Part shown: in pieces, positions 27,656-36,487 of the stretch
Layout: each line of letters begins with the position of its first letter
How positions within the stretch are numbered: position 1 is the first letter of the stretch
Notes under the pieces: generated by a model
Seen by the model: the letters and a program-made list of their open reading frames with translations, nothing else
The model's database searches: none
What the model was told of the DNA's origin: nothing
Origin: Aliishimia sp963721175
GTDB taxonomy: Bacteria > Pseudomonadota > Alphaproteobacteria > Rhodobacterales > Rhodobacteraceae
Direction: 5' to 3'
NCBI GenBank assembly: GCA_963721175.1
Contig: CAVRIG010000007.1
Coordinates: 558,001-622,000 of the forward strand
DNA: 64,000 nt
Position numbers and translations under genes: made by a program

Positions 27656-28873
27656 TCAGTGCGCGCCGCCGCCTCCAAGGCCGGCGCCGGCCGCAAGAGC
27701 AACCCACACCTTGATGCGGAGCAGTACTGCCTTAAGCAAGCCCAATGCCTCGATGCCGTGCGCGATCACAGTTCCCTCCATCGGTCCTGTAACGTGCGTC
27801 GTATAGGTTTGCAGTATACAACTCGTTCCGTCGACGAGGAGCGCTGCGTGCTCCGGATACACCATTGTGAAGTAGACTACCGCCTCACCGTTTCGCACGA
27901 ACTCTTGTGGCTCGAGTAGGCGACCCGTCGGGGACAACTGCCCGGCAGCGATTGCGTCCTGAATCCGGGTGACGCGCGCTGGAAGGACAGAGTTTTCCAT
28001 CGAGACATTGAGACTGCTCTCGCAGGCGATCTCGGCCGCCATGCCGACATGTAGTATCGACAAGGCCACTTGCGAGAATCGAGCGACGACCACCAATGGC
28101 TCGTCGGCGCGGCGGTCGGGCACGATGGCCATCGCCGGCCGAACCGCTAGTTGTGCTGCGCGTGCACCTTCGGTCAGCGTGACTTGCTCAACTATGCCTG
28201 CCACCCGAGAGTGGACTACGGTTTTGTCCAGTTCTACCTGTGCCTGCTCCAGCGCTGCCGCGGCACTTTCCCTGCGCGCAGGTAGGACGACTTTGAGCTC
28301 CGCATTGGCTGCGTCAAGCTGTGATTGCGCGGAAGCCACATCGGCTGCCCGTGAGGCTCTCTCGCTTACCGCGGTTTCCTGTTCGACTTCGCGGAACGCA
28401 GCTGAGTTGTTTGTGCGCAACTCTTCCTGTAGATCGAGACGCTCCTGAGCTCGCACCAGCTGCGCATTGGCACGGTCAAGCATCGCCTGCATGGCGGCGA
28501 CGTTCGCCTCAGCCGAGGTGACGGTGGCGTTGACTTCGTCGAGCTTGCTCTGCGCAAAATCCAGCGCGGCACGCTGTCGGGCGTCATCAACGCGGAAGAG
28601 CACGTCACCGGGCGCAACTCTGGTGTTAGGCCGCACCGCTACCTCGGTTACGTCTCCGCCTGTCTCGGCAACCACCGGCACCGTTCGGAATGGAATGAAA
28701 CCCGTGTAGGATTTCGGGTGGTAGTAGAAGACGGCGAAGAAGACGATGAGTGCGAGCACCATCCATGCAAATACCGCAAAATGCACGTTGTAAAGAGTAA
28801 CGGGTTTCCCCTCCCAGCGAAGGTATAGAATGCGCAGGACCAAGGGGATGGATGTAATCAATAGCTCAAGCAT
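27656..28873 (-). CDS. HlyD-family membrane fusion protein (YiaV-like)
   Basis: Periplasmic adaptor of an efflux or export system, about 405 residues. The N-terminal part has two membrane spans (around LLITSIPLVLRILYL and FAWMVLALIVFFAVFYYH). A biotinyl-lipoyl half with ETGGDVTEVAVRPNTRVAPGDVLF follows, then a long Ala/Gln-rich coiled coil (residues about 105-200), then the second half with HSRVAGIVEQVTLTEGARA. ATG 28873 overlaps the stop of the upstream small membrane gene by 8 bases; an earlier ATG at 28918 overlaps more and lacks a ribosome-binding site. No inner-membrane pump is adjacent. Confidence 0.85.
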   Translation of the reverse strand: MLELLITSIPLVLRILYLRWEGKPVTLYNVHFAVFAWMVLALIVFFAVFYYHPKSYTGFIPFRTVPVVAETGGDVTEVAVRPNTRVAPGDVLFRVDDARQRAALDFAQSKLDEVNATVTSAEANVAAMQAMLDRANAQLVRAQERLDLQEELRTNNSAAFREVEQETAVSERASRAADVASAQSQLDAANAELKVVLPARRESAAAALEQAQVELDKTVVHSRVAGIVEQVTLTEGARAAQLAVRPAMAIVPDRRADEPLVVVARFSQVALSILHVGMAAEIACESSLNVSMENSVLPARVTRIQDAIAAGQLSPTGRLLEPQEFVRNGEAVVYFTMVYPEHAALLVDGTSCILQTYTTHVTGPMEGTVIAHGIEALGLLKAVLLRIKVWVALAAGAGLGGGGAH

Positions 28874-29345
28874 TACGCGGTCCATCACCAATCGGGCGAC
28901 CAGGCTCTCCCGCTGCATCGGGCTCAGTTACGGAAGCATTTCGTTGCTGACCGCCAGCGTCCGGCTGCGTTTCGGCGGTCCACCCATCAGGAGTTTCGAC
29001 GGGCAGGTTTTCGCTTCGCGGGAGCGCGTCAGGGGCGTGCGACCAAAGCATGAAGTCTCGGGCCAACGCCGCCGCGATCAGCGCCAAGGGAAGCAGAATG
29101 CTGAAATGCGACAGCGGCGGGAACACCTCGAAGGCGAGTGCGATTGTCAGCAGTGTCGGCACGGTCGTTCGCAAAGGCGTATCCGCGCTACGGTGCTCGG
29201 CATAGCGGTCGAACCGCGCATACAGGTGCAACAAGAGTAGGACGAACAGCAGGAACACCACGAGGCCAACGTAGGCAAATGTGTCGGTCTCGCCGGGTGC
29301 GGTCCACCAAGCCGGCGCCGGGCTCTCTGCACTTAGATCGGCCAA
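28866..29345 (-). CDS. small inner-membrane protein, partner of the HlyD protein
   Basis: 159 residues with two hydrophobic helices (YVGLVVFLLFVLLLLHLYARF and ILLPLALIAAALARDFML) and a polar, Pro/Asp-rich tail. The position just upstream of, and overlapping, a YiaV-like adaptor matches the yiaW-yiaV arrangement, where the partner is a DUF3302 protein. Sequence resemblance by eye is too weak to assign that family firmly. Confidence 0.65.
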   Translation of the reverse strand: MADLSAESPAPAWWTAPGETDTFAYVGLVVFLLFVLLLLHLYARFDRYAEHRSADTPLRTTVPTLLTIALAFEVFPPLSHFSILLPLALIAAALARDFMLWSHAPDALPRSENLPVETPDGWTAETQPDAGGQQRNASVTEPDAAGEPGRPIGDGPRNA

Positions 29346-29501
29346 GATGATTTGATCCCTTTTTCGTACGAATTATCTGTTTCAAACGCTTGCCACCATT
29401 AGACAAGAGAGTGTTCTACACGACATACGCACGATTGTATCGGCGAGCAGGTTACGGCCCGAACGAGTTTTGTCAAAGGGATTTTGCTTGAGAGGGGTGA
29501 G

Positions 29502-29717
29502 CTATGCCGAGAAATGGGTGACGCGGTTTGAAAGGGCGGCGTATCGTGGCGGGTGATCAAGCCAGCCAGAATTTCCGTCGATCATCACAGTCTTCCTTTC
29601 ACCGTGCTCTGCGGCCGGACCTGCCATGATCCGTGCGAAGACGCCCTTGTCGCGCAGGCGATTTAGGGTTGGATGGTCAAGCATTCCGTTTCTCGCCAAT
29701 GGAAGTAGCTGGCGCAT
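29502..29717 (-). pseudogene. IS5-family transposase remnant
   Basis: A 70-residue frame contains DKGVFARIMAGPAAEHGERKTVMIDG, close to the KGIFARMMVGLAAEHSEEKTVMIDA segment of the IS5 transposase at 15884-16693. Nothing else of the element remains. The flanks 29346-29501 and 29718-29943 hold no gene. Confidence 0.75.
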
Positions 29718-29943
29718 CCCGGTCAGGCGGGCCCACTCTTTTCAGCGGCGGACCCAGCCCGAGACGCCGCGCGCCTCCGCTTGTTGCTTCGTCCAGGCAC
29801 GGAACCAGACGCCTTGCACCCGTCCCGTCACATGCACATGTCTCGCCTTCATCGTCCCACCCGTGTTCTGGTCGCGCTCATCGTCCTCTGGTCTCAACGG
29901 GGGCCACCTTGTCTTTCACGAAGCCGAACACAGGTTACCGTGA

Positions 29944-31263
29944 ATGAGCGAAAATTACCATGTTTCCCGACCACTCGCCGTACCATCCGGCCGGTTCAAC
30001 CGGTTCGCGCGTCTTGGTACGATGACGGCCGGCATTGCGGGGAACATGGGGTTGCAAGCCCTGGTCGGGATCGGTCGCGGCACACGTCCCCACCTGCGCA
30101 GCTTGCTGGTGACGCCCGGCAACATGCGCCGCATTGCAGATCAATTGGCCCAGATGCGCGGCGCGGCGATGAAGGTCGGCCAGTTGATCTCGATGGACGC
30201 CAGCGAGGTTCTGCCGCCGGAACTGGCCGATATCATGGCCCGCCTTCGGGATCAGGCACATTTCATGCCGCCCAAGCAACTCAAGCAGGTTCTGACCCGC
30301 AATTGGGGATCCGACTGGTTGCAGTCGTTCGAGCGGTTCGACGTGCGGCCGATCGCGGCCGCCAGTATCGGGCAGGTCCATCGCGCAGTGCTGAAGGACG
30401 GCCGCGACGTGGCGATCAAGGTGCAATATCCCGGCATCGCCCGCAGCATCGACAGCGACGTCTCCAACGTCGGTGCCCTCGTGAGGCTGTCCGGGCTGTT
30501 GCCCAAGAACTTCGATCTCGCGCCTTATCTGGAGGAGGCGCGCCGGCAGCTTCGGGAAGAAACCGATTACGCGCGGGAAGGCGGGGCGCTCACGCACTTC
30601 GCCGATTTGCTCTCGGGGTCGGAGACGTTCCTTCTGCCCGAGTTTCATGAGGATTGGAGCACGCCGGAGATCCTCACGATGTCCTACATCGAGGGCGCCC
30701 CGATCGAAACGCTCGCCCTCGGGCCACAGGAGGAGCGCGACCGCGTCGCGGCCGCGCTGATCGATCTGACGCTCCGCGAGGTGTTCGAATTCAACGTCAC
30801 CCAAAGCGATCCCAACTTCGCCAATTACCGGCACGATGCCGAGACAGGGAAGATCATCCTGCTCGATTTCGGCGCCACGCGTCACCTGGATCCGTCTCTC
30901 GCGGACGGCTACCGGCGGCTGATGCGGGCCGGGCTTGCCGGGAATGATGCGGCATTGCGGGAGGCGGCGATGGAAATGCGGTTCATCGACGGCGACGGCG
31001 CGTTCGACGACCGCATCCTCGCGATGATGCGCGCCGTGTTCGAAGCGGTGAACGCGGACCGGATGTTCGATTTTTCCGACCGCACCCTCTCCGATCGGCT
31101 CAACGCGCAAGGCATGGCGCTGGCCGAAGCCGGTTACACGCCCCCGACCGTGCCGATGGATGTTTTCTATCTGCAGCGGAAATTCGGCGGCATGTTTCTG
31201 CTGGGCAGCCGGCTTGATGCCGTGGTGCCGGTGCGTGAACATCTGGAGAGATATGTGTCGTGA
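29944..31263 (+). CDS. ABC1/UbiB-family atypical kinase (AarF-like)
   Basis: 439 residues of the ADCK/UbiB protein-kinase-like family. The diagnostic KxGQ motif is AAMKVGQLISMDA, the Ala-rich nucleotide loop is IAAASIGQVHRAVL, the ATP lysine is in VAIKVQYPG, and the catalytic and metal-binding segments are TQSDPNFANY and ILLDFGATR. Members support ubiquinone or lipid metabolism. No ubi gene is adjacent, so this is probably a general ABC1 kinase rather than UbiB itself. Confidence 0.88.
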   Translation: MSENYHVSRPLAVPSGRFNRFARLGTMTAGIAGNMGLQALVGIGRGTRPHLRSLLVTPGNMRRIADQLAQMRGAAMKVGQLISMDASEVLPPELADIMARLRDQAHFMPPKQLKQVLTRNWGSDWLQSFERFDVRPIAAASIGQVHRAVLKDGRDVAIKVQYPGIARSIDSDVSNVGALVRLSGLLPKNFDLAPYLEEARRQLREETDYAREGGALTHFADLLSGSETFLLPEFHEDWSTPEILTMSYIEGAPIETLALGPQEERDRVAAALIDLTLREVFEFNVTQSDPNFANYRHDAETGKIILLDFGATRHLDPSLADGYRRLMRAGLAGNDAALREAAMEMRFIDGDGAFDDRILAMMRAVFEAVNADRMFDFSDRTLSDRLNAQGMALAEAGYTPPTVPMDVFYLQRKFGGMFLLGSRLDAVVPVREHLERYVS

Positions 31264-31300
31264 CTGCGCAACGCGCAGCCGCGTCCGAACCTTGCGGCGA

Positions 31301-32341
31301 TCACACGTGTTCTGGCGCGATGATCCGCTTGAGTGTCCGGTAATCGCGGCCGATGGAGACATCGATCCCCAACCGCGCGGCCTCAAGGGCAAAGCGCTTG
31401 TCCAATTCATCGGCGCCAGGTCCCGGGGCGCGCAGGATGATCCGCCGCACCCGGCCCGGATGCCGTTTCGCCGCGTCGAAATAGACTTCCGCGTCATGCT
31501 GCCCGGTATCCCCGATCAGCACGAAGGAAAGCTCCGGGTTGGCCGCGAAGATGGTATCGATGGCGGAACCCTTGTGGCTTCCGTGGCTCTTCGTGATGAA
31601 CTGATCCTTGTCGATGCCGAGGTCGCGCAAAAAGAACGGCCCGCGCACGAGACCCGCGCGGTCGAACACCCGCTCGAGGAAATCGTGCAGGTTCCAGGGG
31701 CTGGAGGACACATAGAAGACCGGGTTGCGCCCGACATGCAGCCGCGCGATCAGTTCCACGGCGTCGGGAAAGACCTCGCGCGTCATGCTGTTGCCGGTGA
31801 ATGTCGTCCAGAGGTTGAGCGCGAGGGAATAGGCGCCGGTGCGCATCATCGTGTCGTCGACATCCGAGATGACGCCGAACGTCGCTGCCGGGTTCGTGAC
31901 CGTCACAGGCAAATCGACCCTGCTCGCCGCGCGGCCGTCGATCTCGGCGGCGATGTCCGTCATGCCGCCATCGCAGGGGTTGGGAAGATGCAGGGTGAAA
32001 TACCCCTCTTCGTCGGAGATCGCCGAGATGCCCGTATCGTACGCCCTGATGGTGACGCCGGGCACTTCCCTGGTGATGAAGCGCGCGATCACTTGCCGGA
32101 AGTTTCTCAAACGGCCTTGGCCAGGTGTCGGTTTGCTGCCGGTCCGTGACATCAGCACGCGGCCGCGCGCCACGAGACCGTCCGGCGTCGAGTAGCCGAT
32201 GTAGGGTTCGATGACTGCGTTGTCCGCGGACGCATTCGGTCGCAGGCGGTCGACTGCCGTTTCGATCCGCCAGATCGTGCGCGTGAGGGCCAGCTTCCAG
32301 GACACGCGCCCCTTAGACAAAGCCAGGCGCGGCATTGTCAA
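31301..32341 (-). CDS. App1-family phosphatase (DUF2183)
   Basis: 346 residues. The C-terminal half is the HAD-like catalytic domain of App1-type phosphatidate phosphatases, with GVISDVDDTMM as the D-x-D-x-T motif, VFYVSSSPWNL as motif II and LIGDTGQHDAEVY as the final acidic motif. The N-terminal half is beta-rich, with GYFTLHLP. Converges on the kinase gene. Substrate in bacteria unproven; a lipid or sugar phosphate is plausible. Confidence 0.87.
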   Translation of the reverse strand: MTMPRLALSKGRVSWKLALTRTIWRIETAVDRLRPNASADNAVIEPYIGYSTPDGLVARGRVLMSRTGSKPTPGQGRLRNFRQVIARFITREVPGVTIRAYDTGISAISDEEGYFTLHLPNPCDGGMTDIAAEIDGRAASRVDLPVTVTNPAATFGVISDVDDTMMRTGAYSLALNLWTTFTGNSMTREVFPDAVELIARLHVGRNPVFYVSSSPWNLHDFLERVFDRAGLVRGPFFLRDLGIDKDQFITKSHGSHKGSAIDTIFAANPELSFVLIGDTGQHDAEVYFDAAKRHPGRVRRIILRAPGPGADELDKRFALEAARLGIDVSIGRDYRTLKRIIAPEHV

Positions 32342-32384
32342 GGCAGGCGGGCGCAGACGCCTCCAACACCGCGTCCCACAGGCT

Positions 32385-33029
32385 TTACTTCACGACCTGC
32401 AACGTCCGGACTGTGTAATTTAACTCAATGCGGCCGAGGACCCCGTCACTCAACGTCATGCGATACCTGCTCGCCGGCCGCACGCCCCCGATGGCCGGAA
32501 CGGTTCCGCAGAGCATCGCCTCATCCTCCGCCAGCGGACAGTTTTCGAGCAGGTGTTCCAGCGGCCGGATCGCCCCGAGCGTTCCGTCCTGATACGCCGT
32601 GTCGCCGTCGATCCAGGTGCGCAGGGACACGTCGTCCAGCCTGTCCGCCAGCGCGTCGTAAGGCCACAACTGCCCGGAAAGCACCTTCTGGCAGGCCTGC
32701 TTCGAATGCGCGACGGACGTGGTTTCCAGCCAGCGGTCGGTGTGATCGGACGCAAGTCCGAGCCAGAGCCTTCCGCCGGTCCGCAGAAGCAGGGGCTCCG
32801 CCTCTCCGGACGTCTCCGTCCCGAGGACCTGGATGATGTCGGACTGCGTCGCAAGGCTCGGCGAAACGGCGTAATAGAGCGGCACGGTCGAAGGACGCGG
32901 CACTCCGATTGCGGCCAGTTCCTCGATATGGTGCTCCACCGCATCGGAATTGCGCCCGGTCCACCCGGCAACCACGAGGCGGCGGATATCGCAGGTGATC
33001 TCGCCGTCGGGCGTCTGGAATGTCGTCAT
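32385..33029 (-). CDS. DUF2848-family protein
   Basis: 214 residues from ATG 33029, preceded by AAGGGAAGCG; a longer frame reaching 33185 would overlap the divergent LysR gene and is rejected. Motifs VAGWTGRNSDAVEHHIEELA, GVPRPSTVPLYYAVSP, LGTETSGEAEP and ASDHTDRWLE are typical of DUF2848, which is distantly related to fumarylacetoacetate hydrolase-type enzymes. It is divergent from the LysR pseudogene and next to the DUF1445/TRAP genes, so probably part of one organic-acid pathway. Reaction unknown. Confidence 0.8.
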   Translation of the reverse strand: MTTFQTPDGEITCDIRRLVVAGWTGRNSDAVEHHIEELAAIGVPRPSTVPLYYAVSPSLATQSDIIQVLGTETSGEAEPLLLRTGGRLWLGLASDHTDRWLETTSVAHSKQACQKVLSGQLWPYDALADRLDDVSLRTWIDGDTAYQDGTLGAIRPLEHLLENCPLAEDEAMLCGTVPAIGGVRPASRYRMTLSDGVLGRIELNYTVRTLQVVK

Positions 33030-33074
33030 ATCGCTTCCCTTCCGTTGCATACTGGCCGACACTTCTCCGCGAAG

Positions 33075-33947
33075 ATGAAGACACCCAACCTCGACCAGCT
33101 TGGCACATTCCTCGCCGTGATCCGCCACGGCGGGTGAATCGTGCGGCAAAAAACTTGAACCTGTCACAACCGGCCGTGACGGCAAGGATAAAGAACCTCG
33201 AAGCGGCGATCGGCAAGCCCCCGTTCGACAGGATGCCTCAAGGTCTTCGCACGACGCGGGAGGCCGACGTGATGATCGGCTACGCCGAGCGGTTCGAGAG
33301 CCTCGTGGAGCGGGACCTTGTCGACTCGAGCGCGCACCGGCGGCTCATCCGGATCGGTGCGGCGGAGACGGTGACGCAGACATGGCTCCCCGATTTCATC
33401 TCGCGACTTCACCGGGAGTTCCCGGTGATGACCGTGGACATCAATGTCGACATCTCGCCGAACCTGCGCGCATCGCTGCTCGCGCGGGAGATCGACCTTG
33501 CGTTCCTGCTTGGTCCGGTGTCCTAGCCGACGGTGAAGAACGTGGCACTGCCGGTTTTCGACCTTGCCTGGTTCGTGGCCGCGGATCGTGCCGACAAAGA
33601 TGCCGCCGTGCTTCTGTCGCGGCCGGCGATCACCTATGTGCGCCAGACCCGGCCGTTCCGAGAACTGTGGCAGCGCCTGCTCGAGGAGGTGGGGCCCCGC
33701 GCGCATCTTCACCTCTTCGTCGCTGTCGGCGATTTTCCGGCTGGTCGAGGCCGGTATCGGGGTCGCGGCCCTGCCGCGCGCGATGGGGCGGCTGCTCGTG
33801 AAGGAGGGCCGGAACGCGGAGTTCGACCCCGGCTGGCGTCCGGCTCCGCTGCAGTTCACCGCGAGCTGGATTGGCGAACCGCCTGATGCGATGGAAGAAA
33901 AGGCCGCGCAGACTGCCCTCAAGGTCGCGTCCGGGTCGGACATATAG
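33075..33947 (+). pseudogene. LysR-family regulator, broken
   Basis: It starts KTPNLDQLGTFLAVIRHGG, then after a shift near 33135 continues NLSQPAVTARIKNLEAAIG, completing the winged helix-turn-helix. The effector domain follows (LIRIGAAETVTQTWLPDF). An in-frame TAG at 33524-33526 interrupts LLGPVS-PTVKNVALP, and a further shift near 33715 precedes EAGIGVAALPRAMGRLLV. About 290 residues if repaired. The TAG is a substitution rather than an indel, which favours real decay. It lies 45 bases from the divergent DUF2848 gene. Confidence 0.82.
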
Positions 33948-34031
33948 AGAATCCTGATGCAAATGATTTCAATCAAACGATTTGCTTTTATCCCCCGCTC
34001 CATGGGATGCCTTGAGTGAGAGGGAGCCTCC

Positions 34032-34848
34032 GTGACAGCAAACTACCGGCAATTGCAGAAAGAGAGCGTGGGCGGCATCAGGGCCGCGATCCGCTCCGGC
34101 CGCTATGCGTCCCATACCGCGGGACTGGCCGCCGGCAAGCTGCAGGCCAATATCGCGATCATGCGCGAAGCCGCCGCCCTCGACTTCATGCGGTTCTGCC
34201 AGCGCAATCCCAAGCCCTGTCCGCTGGTCGGCGCCTCCGACACAGGGGATCCGATCCTGTCGACGCTTGGTGCGGAGATCGACATCCGCACCGACGTTCC
34301 GGTCTACAACATCTATCGCCATGGTCGCCTCGAACGGTCGGTCACGGACATTTCTGACCTTTGGGAAAACGATTTCGTCGCGTTTGCGCTCGGCTGTTCG
34401 TTCACCTTCGAAGCTGCGCTGATGGAGGCGGGAATTCCGCTCTGGCACATCGACAACGACACGACGGTGCCGATGTTCCGCTCCGGGATCGAAACGGTTC
34501 CCGCGGGCCCGTTCGGCGGGCGCATGGTCGTGTCGATGCGCGCGATCGACGCCGGGCAGGTCGAGCGCGCAGACGAAATCGCGGCGCGATATCCGCTGGC
34601 GCATGGGCGGCCCGTTCACGCCGGCGATCCCGCAGAGATCGGCATCGCGGATGTCACCAGCCCCGATTGGGGAGATCCGGCACCCGTCGAGGGCGGGCAG
34701 GTCCCGGTCTTCTGGGCCTGCGGCGTCACCCCGCAGGTCGCGCTGGAAAACGCCGGCGCTCGATATCTGCATCACGCACAAACCCGGACACATGCTGATC
34801 ACGGACGTGCCGGAGGACGCGGAGATCCCGATCCTCCGGACGCACTGA
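34032..34848 (+). pseudogene. DUF1445 putative hydro-lyase (D-glutamate cyclase-like), frameshifted
   Basis: GTG start at 34032 after AGAGGGAG. Family motifs are KPCPLVGASDTGDP, DIRTDVPVYNIYRHG, FALGCSFTFEAALMEAGIP and TVPAGPFGGRMVVSMR. One extra base near 34755 shifts the frame; the true end (ITHKPGHMLITDVPEDAE) stops at 34848, giving about 271 residues. Without correction the frame runs on into the next gene. DUF1445 proteins are called hydro-lyases and are related to eukaryotic D-glutamate cyclase. It is followed 29 bases later by a TRAP transporter. Confidence 0.82.
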
Positions 34849-34877
34849 AACCACCAACACTGCAAGGGAGAGCAAAC

Positions 34878-35912
34878 ATGAAAACCAAGCTAATCGCATT
34901 CGTCGCCACCACGGCGCTCACGGCCGTGCCCGCTGTCGCGCAGCAACTGAATGTCGTCGGCAGCTGGTCGAGCCTGCCGCTGCACAAGGAGTACGAGGTC
35001 CCATTCTGGACCGAGACGCTGCCCGCGAATTCGGACCTAGAGGTTTCCCTGACGACCCATGACCAGATGGGCCTCGGTGTCGGCGACGTCTACAGGCTGC
35101 TGGGGCAGGGGGTCTACGACGTGGCCATGACGGTCGCGGACTACGCCGTGGCGGACGCGCCCGAACTCGAAGGGCTCGACGTGCCGCTGGTCGCGACGGA
35201 CGCGGAGTCGGCGCGCAAGATGGTGGAGGCGGCGCGGCCCATGGTCGACGACATCTTTGCGGACACCTTCAACTCCAAGGTCCTCGCCATCGCGCCCTAT
35301 CCGCCGCAGGTGGTGTTCTGCAACGCGGAGATCGGTGGGCTCGGAGACTTGCAGGGCAAGAAGGTCCGCGCGTCGGGACGGATGACGGCGAAGCTGCTCG
35401 AAGCCTTGGGCGCCGAAGGCATCAACGTCGCCTTCTCCGAGGTGCCGGGCGCGCTCCAGAAGGGTGTGGTCGATTGTGCCGTGACCGGTGCGGGGTCGGG
35501 TTATTCGGCGGGCTGGTGGGAGGTGTCGACGCACCTGATGCCGATCCCGCTCGGTGGCTGGGATTCGGTCGTCACGGCGATGAACATGGACAAGTGGAAC
35601 AGCCTCGACGCGGAAACGCAGGAGACGATCCAGACCCTGATCAAGGCCGAGTTCGAAGATCCGGCCTGGGCGTCGGCGCAAACCGCGCTGCAGAACGACA
35701 TCGCGTGCCTGACCGGGAACGGCGAATGTTCATATGGCGAGGCCCGGGGCATGACGCTGGTAGAGGCCACGGACGAGGATTTCGCGAAGGCCGAGGAAAT
35801 ACTCGTCTCCGAAGTCCTTCCCGGCTGGGCCGAACGCGCAGGCGGCGACTGGGCCAAGCGCTGGAACGACAGCGTCGGCGTGGTCGTCGGCGTGACCATC
35901 CCCGTCGAATAG
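34878..35912 (+). CDS. TRAP transporter solute-binding protein (DctP type)
   Basis: 344 residues starting MKTKLIAFVATTALTAVPAVAQ, a Sec signal peptide, after AAGGGAG at 34864-34870. The DctP fold shows in VVGSWSSLPLHKEYEVPFW, KKVRASGRMTAKLLEALGAEG (including the Arg that usually binds the ligand carboxylate) and VDCAVTGAGSGYSAGWWEV. Captures an organic acid in the periplasm for the permeases downstream. The ligand is unknown; neighbouring DUF1445 and DUF2848 enzymes presumably act on it. Confidence 0.9.
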   Translation: MKTKLIAFVATTALTAVPAVAQQLNVVGSWSSLPLHKEYEVPFWTETLPANSDLEVSLTTHDQMGLGVGDVYRLLGQGVYDVAMTVADYAVADAPELEGLDVPLVATDAESARKMVEAARPMVDDIFADTFNSKVLAIAPYPPQVVFCNAEIGGLGDLQGKKVRASGRMTAKLLEALGAEGINVAFSEVPGALQKGVVDCAVTGAGSGYSAGWWEVSTHLMPIPLGGWDSVVTAMNMDKWNSLDAETQETIQTLIKAEFEDPAWASAQTALQNDIACLTGNGECSYGEARGMTLVEATDEDFAKAEEILVSEVLPGWAERAGGDWAKRWNDSVGVVVGVTIPVE

Positions 35913-35934
35913 ACGACGGAAAGAGGGGCGAGAA

Positions 35935-36487
35935 ATGACAGCGGAAACCGTCATCGGAACATTGCGGCGCCTCAATGCAGGCGTCGCGATCCTCGTCGGT
36001 CTCCTGCTTCTGGCCTGCGCGACATTCGTTCTGCTGGACATCGTCCTGCGCCAGTTCGGCGCCTCGTTCGGCGGGACGGACGAGATCTCGGGCTACGTCA
36101 TGGCGATCGCGACGTCCTGGGGAATGGCGTACACGTTCCTCGAACTCGGGCATGTCCGGATCGACTTCCTGCGGGCCCGCCTGCCATCGAAGGGACGCGC
36201 GGTCATGGACCTGTTCTCGCTCCTGGTCCTCGCCGCCGTCATCACGCTCGTGGCGTGGCAATGCTGGCCGGTGCTGGCCAACTCGATCAGCGAACGGATC
36301 GACGGCGAACACCAATCTCGAGACACCGCTGGTGCTTGTGCAGGCGCCCTGGTTCGCGGGATGGGTCTGGTTCGCGGTCACCTCCTGGATCACGCTGATG
36401 GCCGCACTGGTCCTGGTGATGAAAGGGCGTCTCTCCGAAAGCGAGGCCGCGATCGGCGTTTTCGCCGAGACGGAGATGCTCAAATGA
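35935..36487 (+). pseudogene. TRAP transporter small permease (DctQ type), frameshifted
   Basis: Four-helix membrane subunit that supports the large permease. It starts at 35935, with VAILVGLLLLACATFVLLDIV and LRQFGASFGGTDEISGYVM. One extra base near 36299 shifts the frame before ANTNLETPLVLVQAPW, and the final helix ends FAETEMLK at 36487. About 183 residues after repair. The stop overlaps the start of the large permease by ATGA. Uncorrected, the first frame reads straight into the large permease, a false fusion. Confidence 0.83.

Noticed and set aside
27438..27707. Minus-strand frame with a hydrophobic run after the HlyD gene
   Set aside because: Overlaps the HlyD gene end in another frame and lacks a start signal; noted as a weak possibility only.
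34032..35912. A single 626-residue frame joining the DUF1445 protein to the TRAP binding protein
   Set aside because: An artefact of the one-base shift near 34755. The true DUF1445 end reads in another frame to 34848, and the binding protein has its own ribosome-binding site and signal peptide at 34878.
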